Shown piece after piece: positions 10,507 through 22,464 of a stretch of 64,000 nucleotides of DNA. The position numbers and the translations under genes are program-made. The DNA is taken from positions 12,741,639 to 12,805,638 of the forward strand of contig JBBCBC010000025.1 in NCBI GenBank assembly GCA_037126765.1, in the 5' to 3' direction. The stretch is from Stenogyne calaminthoides (lineage: Eukaryota > Streptophyta > Magnoliopsida > Lamiales > Lamiaceae). Numbering within the stretch: position 1 is the first letter of the stretch; the number at the start of each line of letters is the position of its first letter. The notes beneath the pieces are model-generated. The model worked only from the letters and a program-made list of their open reading frames with translations. It had not been told where the DNA came from and ran no database searches.

Positions 10507-13500
10507 CTACTGAGATTGTCTAGACGAAGCACCACCATAGCCCCCTCCATAGTTACCAGAAGCCTGTGATGCATCAGATCGCCACCCTGTATTACCATAT
10601 CCTGAATTACCACTCCCATCTCCATAACCATAACCACCACTACCAGATTGTGGGTCCCCCACAGGAATGCTACCGTTTCCTGCACGCCCACCAACAGCAC
10701 CATAACCAGCAGGTTGCCCTCCATAACTTCCATCATTGCCCCCATATCCACCATAATTCCCATAAGCGCCACTGGGAGATTGACCAGCAGTAGATCCACC
10801 AGGAGGGCCCCACTGAGAGCTCCCATAGCCATAACCAGAGGCAGCAGCCTGTGACCCCCCACGGTTCTTTTTATGATTTGGGGGCCCACCAAACCCCGCA
10901 TTAGGATTCCCATACCCTCCGGCTGGATTCCCGTATCCTGGATTCCCATACCCATAACCCATGCCATTATTGGCCGGGCCATACCCATACCCAGGTGCAT
11001 TAAACCCAGACGAACTGTATGATGGATACCCACCACCAGAATTTTGTGACTGAACGTACCTGTTTGATTCCAATCTAGTATCATAAGAAGAACCATAACT
11101 CTGATACCCACCACCGCTAACCCCGCCCATAGACCGCCCACCACCACCAGGACTGGCATCTTTAGGGAGGGCCCGCTTCACTTCTACCTGTTTACCATTT
11201 AAATCATGGAAAGTCTTGTGTAAGACCCTATCGACAGCTTCCTCGGAATCAAATGTAATAAACCCGAATCCCCGAGGACGATTTGTCTGCTGATCGTACA
11301 TAATGACCACATCTGTTACTACACCATAAGCTTCAAAATACTGACGGAAACCATCCTCACTAAGAGTTGGTGGAAGACCTCCAACGAAAATCTTCTTGGT
11401 ACGGGTATTTCCACCCCCACCCATGTTTCTTGCACCACCAAAGCTTCCAACTTTTGAAACATGTTGCTCCTCTCTTGATAGGGCTCGTTTGGCCTCAACC
11501 TGTTTGAGAAAAAAAAACATTAAATACATTTAATTAGTGATTATACAGGAAGTAAAAATGAAAGGAAGGGGAGCATAACGCGGTCCAAAACAATCTGATC
11601 CGGGAACTTTTTTAGCATTGAGTTTATTTGGGAAGGCATCAAGGCAATACAACTACCCAGGTTGAAATTCAAACAGCTATATGTGTGAATATTGAGCAAG
11701 ATACTTTAGAATCACAGTACCAAAGTTTCATCAATTAGATCCTCAATGGTATGTTTGATTTGGGATTACACAAAAGGATTTGGGATTTTGAAATCAAATT
11801 CTGTTCTACTTTGGGATTTTATAATCCAGTAAAACTCAATACATCTTACCCTACAAATACCTATAAACCCTAATGACTCATTAATGCAAATATGATGTTT
11901 TACTCCCCACTCCTTTTATTTATCACTTTGCAATTTTGCATGCATTTTTTCACTCTTACAACTTTCAATAGAACACACTAATCATTACACAATCATTCAA
12001 TCATTGTTACAATCACAATCAACACTCAACAATAATACAATTATTATACAACATCATACAACATCAATTTTACATAAAGTTAAATCCCTCCCTACTTAAA
12101 TCTCAAAACAAACAAACACCATTACTAATTTACCAGGATTTTGAATCCAGAATTCAAAATCCAAATTCCACAAACATACCCAAGAGTATGTGGCGTGGAT
12201 GATCCATTCTCTCAATCTCACCCACCAGGCCCATGGAATTAAAAAGAAAAAAATATGTAAACTTACCCATCATGAACAATCATTTGAAAATTACCTTATT
12301 AGTCATGCTATGTGTGTGTGTTTCAAAACATTTATTGGATGAAAAACAAACTTTACTCAAAAGATACAGGAAATCGGAAGAACCATAGCACACGATATCA
12401 TTGGGTTCTCACCTCTGTGAGCAGCACTAAGAAGATTAGTGTAACCTTGGGCATTGACAAAGTCAGAAAATACGGAAAAAAAAAATGAAGAATTGTTCAA
12501 ATAAGTCTAGAAATTTTCAAGAGGGCGACTCTCCTTGTTTCAAATCATTATAATTAATATGAATATGCTCTACAAGAAAGAGCCTAGTTGAAATTCAGGT
12601 TATTTAGGCTGTGTTTGTTTTGGGACTCACACGGATGGACTTAGGATTTTGCGCTCCCCGTCTCATACGAGTTTGAGATTTAGAATCTAGTTTTTAAATC
12701 CCACATTCAATCCACACCTATAAATACCTATAAACCTATTATTACTGTTCTCAATACATCACATTTTATACACTTTATTACTCTTCTCAATATAATATAA
12801 TAATACATCATCAATCATTATTAAATGTTGATTTGACATAAAGTTAAATCCTACCCTATTCAAATCCCAAAACAAACATACACATTTACTATTCATCAAA
12901 GATTCTAAATCTCTGGATTCTAAAACCTTGACTTGCTCCGCACACTTAAATCCCAAAACAAACGCTCCCTTATGGACTTAATATGCACAAAGCAGGCATT
13001 TTTTTTCATGACATTAATTTTCATGTTTTCTTGAGATTTTATGATTGCTCCCACAGGAAATGGAATGGTCAATGGAATTCCCCAAGAAAAATTATTTCAA
13101 GGTATCATGATGAATAGACAGGCATCGGTCCCTTAGAATATTAATCACAGAAATGAAGAGTCTTAATATATGAATACTGATAGATAAAATAACTGCATAC
13201 TAGAATGCATAATTATCAAAGAATATTTTGAGTAAACCAAAACATATACTTCAATGTGTAGTAGTGAAGTTCACAAGAAACAGATGCACACCCACACAAA
13301 GGAATCACATTTTTGTTTCTATTTTTATCTACAGAGTTTTTGTGAATCCATTTTGTGGCATGTGCCTCAATATTTTAAATCAAGGAAAAAAAGTTAAGTT
13401 TAGTCAAAATATACTAATCATCATCTGGGAGGTGACCGTTTGCATCAAGGATCACAAAAAGCAATTTATCTACCAAGTAAAGGTTAAGATAATCTGATAA

Positions 13501-14242
13501 GAAACATAACAAATACATTAAGATATTTAAAAATTTGAAGGGAAAACTGAAACCAAACAAAATAAGATAACTTTAGGGTAAACATTAACATGGTCTCAAC
13601 CTGAACAATCTAGCATTAACCAAACGTTTGTAGGCTACAAGCCTACAACACAGTAAACAGTCGAGGTAAAACAACAAAGCACCACGAAAAACGCCTAGGC
13701 AAAATAAAAAGAATAAAATTGACAATGAAATCAATAACAAAACAAAACATAGAAAGCTGATAAATGTATCTTAAGTTTAGATTCCTACATAAGACTATCC
13801 CAACACAAAATGCCAACACAAACACAGATGCAAAACGGCAATAACAGTATAACACACAAAACCATTCAATTCCAAAACCCCCCAATTAACGAAACGTTTA
13901 GCTGTATCAAGTAACAGGACAACATTAAACTATTATACCCAAGCAAAACAATTCATTTACCAAAAATTGAAAACAGAGAAAAAAAACCCTTTTCAGTTGT
14001 CAATTAAACAACAATCTTACCGGACGGTCATCAATTACATGCCTTTCCTGAAGAACCCTATCGAGAACGGCGGGATCTGAAAACACAACAAATCCAAATC
14101 CTCTGGGCTTTCCAGATATTTTATCTCTCATAACCACAGCCTGCAGCACTTCTCCATATCCCTGGAAATAATCCTTGAGCTTCTCCTCGTTCGTCTCCCA
14201 TGAAATCCCTCCAATAAACAGCTTCCCTTGATCTGAATCCAT
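10507..14242 (-). CDS. hnRNP-like RNA-binding protein, two RRMs plus Gly/Tyr-rich tail (copy 1)
   Basis: Exon 1 is 14242-14021 and exon 2 is 11499-10507, joined across a 2.5-kb GT-AG intron to give 404 residues. RRM1 (about residues 7-80) has RNP2 LFIGGI and RNP1 RGFGFVVF. RRM2 (about 110-185) has RNP2 IFVGGL and RNP1 RGFGFITF. The remainder is a low-complexity tail rich in GYG, SGGY and GNPN, typical of plant hnRNP A/B-like proteins that bind RNA in the nucleus and can condense. The intron falls inside the end of RRM1. The closest recalled relatives are the Arabidopsis RBGD/hnRNP1-like proteins such as At2g33410. The neighbouring DUF810 gene matches the Arabidopsis gene order. A hAT transposon sits about 290 bp upstream of the start codon, so the promoter is short or altered. 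I see no lesion. Confidence 0.95.
11748..12180. repeat. MITE in hnRNP copy 1 intron (member A)
   Basis: The ends are perfect 10-bp inverted repeats, GGTATGTTTG and CAAACATACC. They continue as imperfect arms with GGGATTTTGAAATC-type words. Internally it shares ATAAAGTTAAATCC...CCCTA and CAAAACAAAC with the element at 12606-12972, so the two are one family. Confidence 0.6.
12606..12972. repeat. MITE in hnRNP copy 1 intron (member B)
   Basis: The left end is GGCTGTGTTTGTTTTGGGA. The right end, inverted, is TAAGGGAGCGTTTGTTTTGGGA. The interior has AT-rich arms containing TAGAATCT and its complement. It is related to the element at 11748-12180 in the same intron. It is probably hAT-type, judging by the GTTTGTTTTGGG terminus, but this is an inference. 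Confidence 0.6.
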
Positions 14243-14902
14243 CAATTTATTATAAATATGGAGAGAAATCGAGAGAGGCGGGCTTACTGCGTCTTGTTTG
14301 AATGAATGTAGAGTAGGGCTTGGTGACAGCCCGTACAAATTGAGGGTTTCGCCTTGTTTCTGTGAAACCCAATGAGAAGTTTAGAATGGTGGGAATTGAT
14401 GGCTGTGATATTGGGGGCGAAATGGGGGATTGAGATTGGACGGTTGAGATTGATGGTTCGATATTCTTTTGGTCGGAGATTGTAAAATTAGATGCAGTTA
14501 AAAAGAATTCAATTATTGGTGGACTGGTTTAGTGCTGTTATACGAAACAAGTCACTCGGGAACTTGACTCGGCTCGGCTCGATAAAGCTCGAACTCGGCT
14601 CGCTCGATAGATATTCAAGCTCGAGCTGTGTATAAGCTCGATTGCTTAACGAGCCGAGCCCGGCTCGACTCGCGAGTTACTCGATAGGCTCGAGCTCGAG
14701 TAGTAATCAGGCCAATTATTTATAAATATATTTAAAAACTAGGGATATTATTGTAAATATAGTAATTAGGTCACAACTCACAACTCATATTGTTTCTTCT
14801 CATTCTCACTTCTCAGTAAAAACGCTGCCCACTCCTTCAAACCCTAATCCCCTCACCTCCAAGGCTCCACACAATCTCTATGAATCCACCGACGATTTCG
14901 CA

Positions 14903-14996
14903 CCACAGGCGACGCTGCATCCACCGCACCACTGCACCATCGAAACCCGTCGGCTTCAACCACAGGCGACGCTGCATCCACCGCACCACTGCACCA
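14903..14996 (+). repeat. Tandem GC-rich repeat in hAT 5' leader
   Basis: A 36-bp segment beginning CACAGGCGACGCTGCATCCA occurs twice, 58 bp apart. It lies between the left subterminal array and the transposase start. An AAACCCTAATCC telo-box-like motif lies just before it at about 14840. Confidence 0.75.
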
Positions 14997-16100
14997 CCGA
15001 ATCTTGTCGCCATCGAACCTCCAACCACCTTGAATCCCGCCACCGCTACCACTGACATTTCCTCTTTCCCTACTTCAATTACTTGAAGATTAGGGATACA
15101 CCAAGCACGATTTAAATTTTGGTAAGCTTTTTTTCTCTAAACCCTAGATGTTCATAAAGATATATTTTTGTTGAATCTGCGATATGTTCTTGTTGAATCT
15201 GAGGTTAGATGTTTCTTAGGATTCGAGAAAAATATTGTTTTAAAGAGTTGTAAAATGCAAGATGTCTCAAACCCTAGCTTCTTTCTCTCCTCTAAAAATA
15301 TGAGAAGTGTCGATTTGTATTCTCTGTTCTGGCGTTTTGTCTGTTCTTCTTGGCCGCTGCACTCTGTTTTATATCTTGCTCTCTGTTGCTTTTTTTTCTT
15401 TAACAAGAATGGGCCACCGAAATTAATAAGTAATGGGCCACAGAAATAATAAACTAGCAATGGACTTTTCTTTCTTAATCAAAATCTGGAGTATCAGTGG
15501 CATACCCACTTTTCTTGGTCAATGTCATCTCTTCAATTCATGGTCAAATGTTGCGGCTGAATTGGAAATGTGAGCCTACCACCATTGTGTATTTGTGAAA
15601 ACTTACAGTAAATCATGATTGGTGTTGGGGTTGATTTAATAACTTACAGTAAACCCACCATCTCTTCAATTCATGGTCAAATGTTGCGGCTGATTTAATA
15701 ACTTCTTCATTAAATCATGATGGGTCGCAAATTTTGAAGTATCAGTGACATACCCATTGTGTATTTGATGGAATCATTCATTATTTGCTAGTAAAAGATG
15801 AGAAAACTTATTATTTGCTAGTAAAAGATGAGAAAACTTATAGTAAGAAGTGAAAAAGGGCAAGCCCCTTCACCTCCTAAGTAGAAACGAAGAAATAAAT
15901 GTCTCGAAAGGTAAGCGAGGCGTTGAACTGCAAAGTTGAGTGGGTAAATATTGTCACTGAACTTTAAATTTACAAATACTATATTATTATCTTATATTTC
16001 TAATTTTATACTCCACTTGGTATGGGTTGATTCCTAATGATTTTAAATTAATTGTAGCCTCTTTTTTTACATTTAATATACCTATTTTGTTGTTTATAGG

Positions 16101-18367
16101 ATGTATTCACACCAAGCTTCATGCTCAAGTGTTGGTATGGATCAAATTAATGAAGATGTTGGTCAAGAGTTGGAGATTGAAGAAAATGTGGATATAATGA
16201 GTGAAGAAGAGCTTCCAACAACTGAAGACCAGTCCAATGAAGTAGATGGGGAAAAAAAAGGTGATGGAGAACCAGAGGAACCATTTCAGCCGAAGAAACG
16301 ACATAAAAAGTCACCGATATGGGAACATATGACTATTGTCAAGTTGAAGAATGGAAAAGAAATGGTGAAATGCAATATTTGCAAGGAAAAGTTTAATAAG
16401 AGTGCAAGTGGATCTACAACTCAACACAAGCGCCACCTTAAATCATGTCTTTTGGGACGAGGGTCCGGTGGTGCCAACAAATCGAAGCAACAAGTATTGT
16501 CCTTCACAGAAGGGCAATCTGAAGGTATCACCTCTATAACAAACTTCTCGTACGACCATAAAAAGGTATGTGAACTTGCTTCTCATATGGTTCTAGTCCA
16601 TGAGTACCCATTTTCTATGATGGAACATGTTGTTTTTAACAAGTTCATGAAAGCTGCAACACCGTTTTACAAAAAGATTACCCGTCAACAAGTTAAAGAA
16701 GATTGCAATAGTACATATGAACTAGAAAAGAAAAGGCTGGAATTTATGTTACAGGGTGTTAGTAGGATCAGTATAACTACTGATTTGTGGAAATCTGGTC
16801 AAAAACTTCAATATATGGCTGTGACGGGTCATTTTGTGGATGCTGATTGGGTGTTGCAAAAACGTTTTAAACTTTTGCAATGTTCCACCTCCACACACAG
16901 GAGTCATTATCGTTGATGCTTTAAGTAAATGTTTTAGTGATTGGGGGATTGAAGATAAGATTTCTAGTATAACTGTTGACAATGCATCTTATAATGATGT
17001 TTGCATTAATAGACTTAAAACTGATTTTGCTCTAAGAAAGAAACTAAGTCTTGGTGGAAAGCTTTTTCACGTGAGGTGTTGTGCGCATATACTTAATCTT
17101 TTAGTGCAAGATGGGCTCAAAAAACTTGGTGGTGTCACCGATGTTGTTAGAGATGGGTCAAATACTTGAATAATTATGAGTCACGTCTTATCCAATTTGC
17201 AAAAATTGCAAAGCAGCTGCAATTGCCTTCTAGAAAACTGATTTTAGATTGTCAAACTAGGTGGAATAGCACATATCTCATGTTGGCTTCAACATTAACA
17301 TTCAAAGATGTTTTTTTTAGATATTGTGATATTGACCCTGGATTTACATATGTTCCAACTGATGTTCAGTGGTCAATGGTTGAGGAAGTAAGCAAATTTT
17401 TGGGCATTTTTCAAGAAATAACAAACATGATTTCAGGATCCGATTATCCAACTTCCAACATTTTTCTTGTGGAGCTTTATAGGGTTAAACAACTTTTAAA
17501 TGAAAAGGTGAATGATAGTTCTGTTAATATCCAAACAATGACTTTGGCCATGACTGGAAAATTTGATAAATATTGGGGAGAAAGTAATGTTTTGTTGACT
17601 ATAGCAGCCGTTCTTGATCCGAGGTATAAAATGACACTTGTTGATCATGCTTTTCCGATTATTTATGGTGATGTAAAAGTTGTGGCTAAGATTGTTGAAA
17701 TCAAAACGCTTCTTTATGAGCTTTATAATGAATATGTTGAAGCTTATGTCTCCTCTCAAGGCGGAGACCCACAAAAACAGCTCTTAAGCCGAAATAAGAT
17801 GGCCTTGACAACCAGCAAGGCAGCCTCTACGAAACTTGGGATTAATGTTCTTACGGGTAAGGAAATGTTTCAAAGGAGTGTTACTCAAATTGAGAAGACT
17901 CCACCAGAAAAAATAGATTTGGATGTGTATCTAGAAGAAAATAGGTATTCTTGTGATGATGTCTCTGCAAATCTTGATGTTTTGGCTTGGTGGAAATCAG
18001 AAAGGTTGAGGTTTGCGATATTGTCAATGATGGCTTGTGATATTCTCCCTATTCCGGTTACAAGTGTCGCCTCTGAATCTACTTTTAGTGATGGTGGTAG
18101 AATAGTCGATGATCGTCGAGCTTCCATGAAGGTTGAGACGGTGGAAATGCTACTTTGTGGCAATGATTGGATACGCAATCTTCATGATGTTAAAACAAGG
18201 CCTCGTGTAAGTGAAATAAACATTCTAATACACTTGAATTGCTTTCATACATTTATTCATAATTTGTATTTAATAAAATTTCATTTTTATTGTTGTAAGA
18301 ATCATAGGATGTTGATGTTTCTGAATCATCTACTCATCAAGAAATTGATCTTCCTGAACAAAGTTGA
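16101..18367 (+). pseudogene. hAT transposase with BED zinc finger, two frameshifts
   Basis: The start ATG at 16101 follows a TATAG that may be a leader-intron acceptor. An acidic N-terminus is followed by a BED finger (PIWEHMTIVKLKNGKEMVKC, CNIC ... HKRHLKSC, about residues 70-120). Next comes the RNase H-like transposase core (ITTDLWKS, TVDNASYND, HVRCCAHILNLLVQDGLKKL, LDCQTRWNSTYLML) and the C-terminal dimerisation region (DVLAWWKSE, ILPIPVTSVASESTFSDGGR, MLLCGNDWIR). The frame breaks near 16860-16870 and near 17148-17152. The second break fits loss of one G in a G run. A short intron (18207-18307) would lead to a final exon ending at a TGA at 18365. The intact length would be about 720 residues, normal for the family. 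As written, it cannot make full-length transposase. Confidence 0.88.
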
Positions 18368-19030
18368 TGCTGGAATGATCAAGATTGAAGAGAAGATTGA
18401 AGATTTGGACTTGCTGCTGAATCTGAACAAAGTTGATGCTGCTGAATTATATCTCATTTCCCATTTTATTCCTGAACTTGCTGCTGTTATATTTTGGTTG
18501 TGACTTGCTGCTGTTATATTTTGATTGTAATTGATGAATCTACTTTGGTGTAGTTGAAGTATGGACGTCTTGTTAAAGTTTTTGTAATATTTTAGTTGTG
18601 TGATGCACTTACTTTTGAAGTTTGTAGTAGTTGAAGCATGACTCATGAACTTGCAGCTGCAATAGTTTAATTAGTTGTGATGTATGTTCTTTTAAAGTAT
18701 GGATAATGTGGTATTTCTAAGTAATTTTAAAGTACTGATGTACTATTATATCTTTGTTGTGTTTTTAAGGAATTTCAGCATTTTAAGCATTCTTCACAGA
18801 ATTTCGAGCTCGAGCTCAAGCTCTATCGAGTTTGGCTCATTTTCTTAAACGAGTCGTGCCCGAGCTCGAGCTCGAGTTTAATCCCCAAAAATACGAGCCG
18901 AGCCGAACTTCGATTTTAACTCGATAACCTTACCGAGCGAGCTCGAGCCTAGCTCGATAACATTTTCGAGTCGATCTCGAACACTAGGTACTCGGGCTCG
19001 CTCGGCTCGTATAACAACACTAGACTGGTT

Positions 19031-20001
19031 GCAGTAAATTGGAACTAGATTTTATTTCTTATGGAAATTGCAGTTTACCCACCAAAAACTATCTGAGTAG
19101 CAATTTGACCCTTAAAAATATTTTATTGGACTCTCATGTGTGAGTCAATTTGTTTTGGCCCCTAAATTGGGTGGGTTGGTCAATTTCTTCTAAGAGCATG
19201 GGGTTAAAAATAGATTAAATGTTTTTGTTCGTTCAGCATTTGTATTAAAATATTAGAATTTGAAAACAAATATTTGTTTAATCGATGTGTTTAAATATAG
19301 ATACAAAATCATGATATTTGATTATATTCATAAATATTCAATTATAATTTTAAATTATATAATAATAGTTAGGCGTAGCCCCATAATGCGTTATCTAGTT
19401 GTTAGACAAGAGTAAGTCTCTTGTTCATCATTTGCACAGTGTACTTTATAGTGTATTTTAAAATTATACAATTTATTGCATTAAAATATACAATTTGCTT
19501 ACATGAAATGTACAATTTATTTCTCATATTAATAGTTGCATGTTTTAAGTTTAATTCATTAAATCATTTGTCAATACATTACATAAATATAATTATGTAT
19601 TTTTAAAAAGTAACATTTAGGTGTTAATAGCGATTTTATCGGGTGGGAACTATCAAACATAATAAATGAAAAAACAAGAACAATGGGGGGAATATGATTT
19701 TTTGTATATATGGTCAATAAGAGCAAAATGAGAGAAAGACTTCTTACAATGGGTGTATGGTCCTATTTTTATAGAGAACTGCCCTTAACGGCTAAAAATC
19801 ATACTACAATTATAATTTATACGAATTAATTACTCACAAGCTTACCAACAAGTCTGCCCAAGAGTTAACTAGCTGAATGTTATTGTGCTTGAATTTGGTT
19901 TGTTATGTTAACAAACCTTAACTCAAACAACTCGACCTATTTATATCTCTAACCACCGTGTATCCCCGAGTCAAACTAAAGACAAAATGGACTATAATAT
20001 A
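19031..20001. other. AT-rich spacer with relict palindromic MITE
   Basis: No gene is supported. At 19431-19555 the sequence tracks one arm and the loop of the element at 2953-3168: TTGCAC, GTGTATTTTA, repeated TACAATTT, then CATATTAATAGTTGCA. It is diverged and lacks a convincing second arm. Confidence 0.4.
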
Positions 20002-20447
20002 CTTCCTCCATTTTTAATTACTTGTCGTTTTAGTGTTTTTAATTATTTTGCTTATATTTTTCATTCTGATTATCATTTTTCAAATATCTCATTTATTCAT
20101 CTCCTATCCCGATATTATCGACTCAACAATTCTATTCATGCAGTTCTTCTGCCCCTCTGTGTTTTGGCTCCAATTTTGTGAATATCGTGATATATTTTTG
20201 TTTCAACAAAAATAATGAAGAAGATGGAGCTCCTCTTTTCTCAATCATGCTCTCCTTTTTTTTTTTTGAACAATCGGTTATGCTCTCTTACTCAATCAAG
20301 AAGATGTGTTTTCTTTCCCAACTTAGATCAAGTCAAAAGCCACAATTAATTAAGGGTAATCTAAGATTAAAAAAAAACTTATTCTTAATTTACGGGTTAC
20401 AACTTAAAACAAAACTTAAAACAACAAGTAATTAAAAACAGAGGAAG
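20002..20447. repeat. Stowaway-like MITE (TA-flanked)
   Basis: The left end CTTCCTCCATTTTTAATTAC and the inverted right end CTTCCTCTGTTTTTAATTAC are terminal repeats flanked by TA on both sides. The CTTCCTCC-type end with a TA target is the Tc1/mariner Stowaway pattern. A short reading frame inside (about 20178-20435) has no recognisable product. Confidence 0.7.
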
Positions 20448-20449
20448 TA

Positions 20450-22464
20450 GATCATATGTTGCACTGCATCCTCTGTACGATATACTTACCTTAGGATTCG
20501 ATCACAATCCAAAAAACTCTTGACGTAGTTTTCACAACCATTATAATTCGCATATGATTGAATTCAGTTAGATATTCTTGTACAGGGATCTAAATCCCAG
20601 AGTAACGAATTCCGTGCAACGAAGTAATGTCTAGATGATTCAAATTCACATACACACATAATTAAAACTATAACAAAACGTTTTTTCACAAATATAAATA
20701 ATTTTTTTATGGAACAAGCTTACAATCAATTAATTTAAAAAAAAAAAATCAAATCAAATTAGTGGCTGAATAAATAAGTTGAAAAGATTTAACATTTGTC
20801 ACTCACAAGTCAAAGCGGATCACAAATTATATGTTTTCATTCATGAATACTACCACAAGTTACACATATTATAACAAAAAATATTTGTAATGTCAAATTT
20901 AAAATTGATCACATATGTAACTATCTGAATTACCTAATTTTAAAATATAAAACCCCGATACTTCACCTGCTACATTTTTTTAAACAAGTTAGTATCAAGT
21001 TTGATCAAATAATATTATATGAATCGGACTCGAATACCAATTTGTTACAACGAATAAATGACACCATACATATTTTCATCAGATTCGTCTCATACAAACA
21101 ACCAAAGTCGTGAATAATCATCCTCTCTTTCTCCAACCTCAGTTGCCTTGAGACGACAATGACAACATGATAATTCTGATGAAAAGTTTTCCCATGTAAA
21201 GTTTGGTAAATCTATGTCCAGACCATCCAACAAATTTGACACATCATGATCATGCATGATCTAGCCTAAAATTTTGTGATCCCCTAATCCATCAATACTC
21301 CAAAAGACTAGGAACTTAAATGTTAGTATAACAAAATTGACGAAACAACAAAACCTAAAAACCAACAATATCATGGAAGGAAATTAAATAATCTTATAGA
21401 AAAATAGCCAGATCCTAAGGAATTCCATTTCATTTTCAAAAGAATTATTGAAATCCTCAACCTAAAAGAAATTAAAACATTCAAGTGCCCACCTTAAAAA
21501 TTAAAGAGTAACAGTGAACTTGTTGCACCAAGAAACTGGTGCATAACTAGGATTGTTCAATAAAAACAAGAGGATCAACTTATACTTTTTAGTAAAATAA
21601 CTTATACTAAAAATGCACTTGAGTTGCACGGTTCTATTTGAAAACCAGACTAACTAAACTTTCTATTTAAATAAGTCGAGTACCTATTACAAAGAAAATG
21701 TGAAGAAGTTCCATAACAACTCCGACTCATAGAAACCAAAATATAGCTAGGATGTGAAACAGCATACACCGATATGATGTAGATCTTCCAGAACTAAACA
21801 TACCTTGAAACTTTTATTCAAGGCATACAACCTGGTGTGTTTCCATATGATGCACCGTGGTGAGTTTGAGCCAACACTTGATCAACTCTCAGCACACGAG
21901 CACCTCATTCTCATTGCCTGTACAACACAAGGCCAAATACGGGGGTACATTATGCCATTGCCAAAATTTATTCATGTCTAAGCTATCACTAGCTATCACA
22001 CCACACCTTCTCGATAGGAAATGATGTAATACGACAAAATAACCCCTTGTTTCCGAAAGAGAACTCGTCTCTAGGATCCAGTACTACTATTCCAAAGAAA
22101 ATTTTACCAAAGCTTAAAATATCACCACCATCAAGTAATGAAACTCAAAATAAAATATTACCAAAACACAGCTGCTGGTATATCTCAAAAATATAATTAT
22201 AAGGCTCCAACAGATAAAGCTATAAGCAAGCCAAATTAAAAAGAAAACAAGCTAACTCTACTTATCAAGTATGACTTGTAATAAGCTAGCAAGATAAAGA
22301 TAAACTTAATATGATTCAGTAAACTAATCCAATCCAATTACTAGCCCCATAATCTGCAGCAGAAACGAGATGTAGACGGTAAAAGCTATGATATAGCAAC
22401 ATATTTAGAACCCAGCAAAGTTCATAGTTACTTAGCCCTTTCAAGTTGATCACTTATTAAGTTT
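20450..22464 (-). other. Spacer and presumed 3' region of hnRNP copy 2
   Basis: No coding exon is supported. The part nearest the gene, from about 21520, shows patchy similarity to the copy 1 downstream region. Shared pieces include ACTTGAGTTGCAC, AACTGGTGCATA and the conserved block at 21917-21963. This implies that the duplication included the 3' flank. The rest is AT-rich with no clear repeats. Confidence 0.4.
21917..21963 (-). other. Conserved noncoding block downstream of hnRNP copy 2
   Basis: This is the counterpart of 9882-9926. CTGTACAACACAAGGCCAAA is identical and the following TATGCCATTGC is retained. In the sense of the gene it ends in TTGTACAG, as copy 1 does. Confidence 0.5.

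Larger units (their letters stand above)
14530..19022 (+). mobile_element. Complete hAT transposon (4.49 kb)
   Basis: The left end is TAGTGCTGTTATACGA. The right end inverted is TAGTGTTGTTATACGA, a 16-bp terminal repeat with one mismatch. Both sides are flanked by an identical 8-bp duplication, GACTGGTT (14522-14529 and 19023-19030), which is the hAT signature. Both ends carry subterminal arrays of GCTCG/CGAGC words (about 14555-14702 and 18800-19010), the usual transposase-binding architecture. The interior holds a BED-type transposase gene in plus orientation. The intact ends and exact duplication suggest a fairly recent insertion, and the element should still be mobilisable in trans. Confidence 0.95.

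Noticed and set aside
10497..11159. Minus-strand frame of 220 codons, Met/Val/Gly-rich
   Set aside because: Alternative frame of the Gly/Tyr-rich hnRNP tail; the repeat-coding sequence keeps other frames open.
15152..15460. Overlapping frames on both strands inside the hAT element
   Set aside because: No conserved domain; they lie in the non-coding leader ahead of the transposase.
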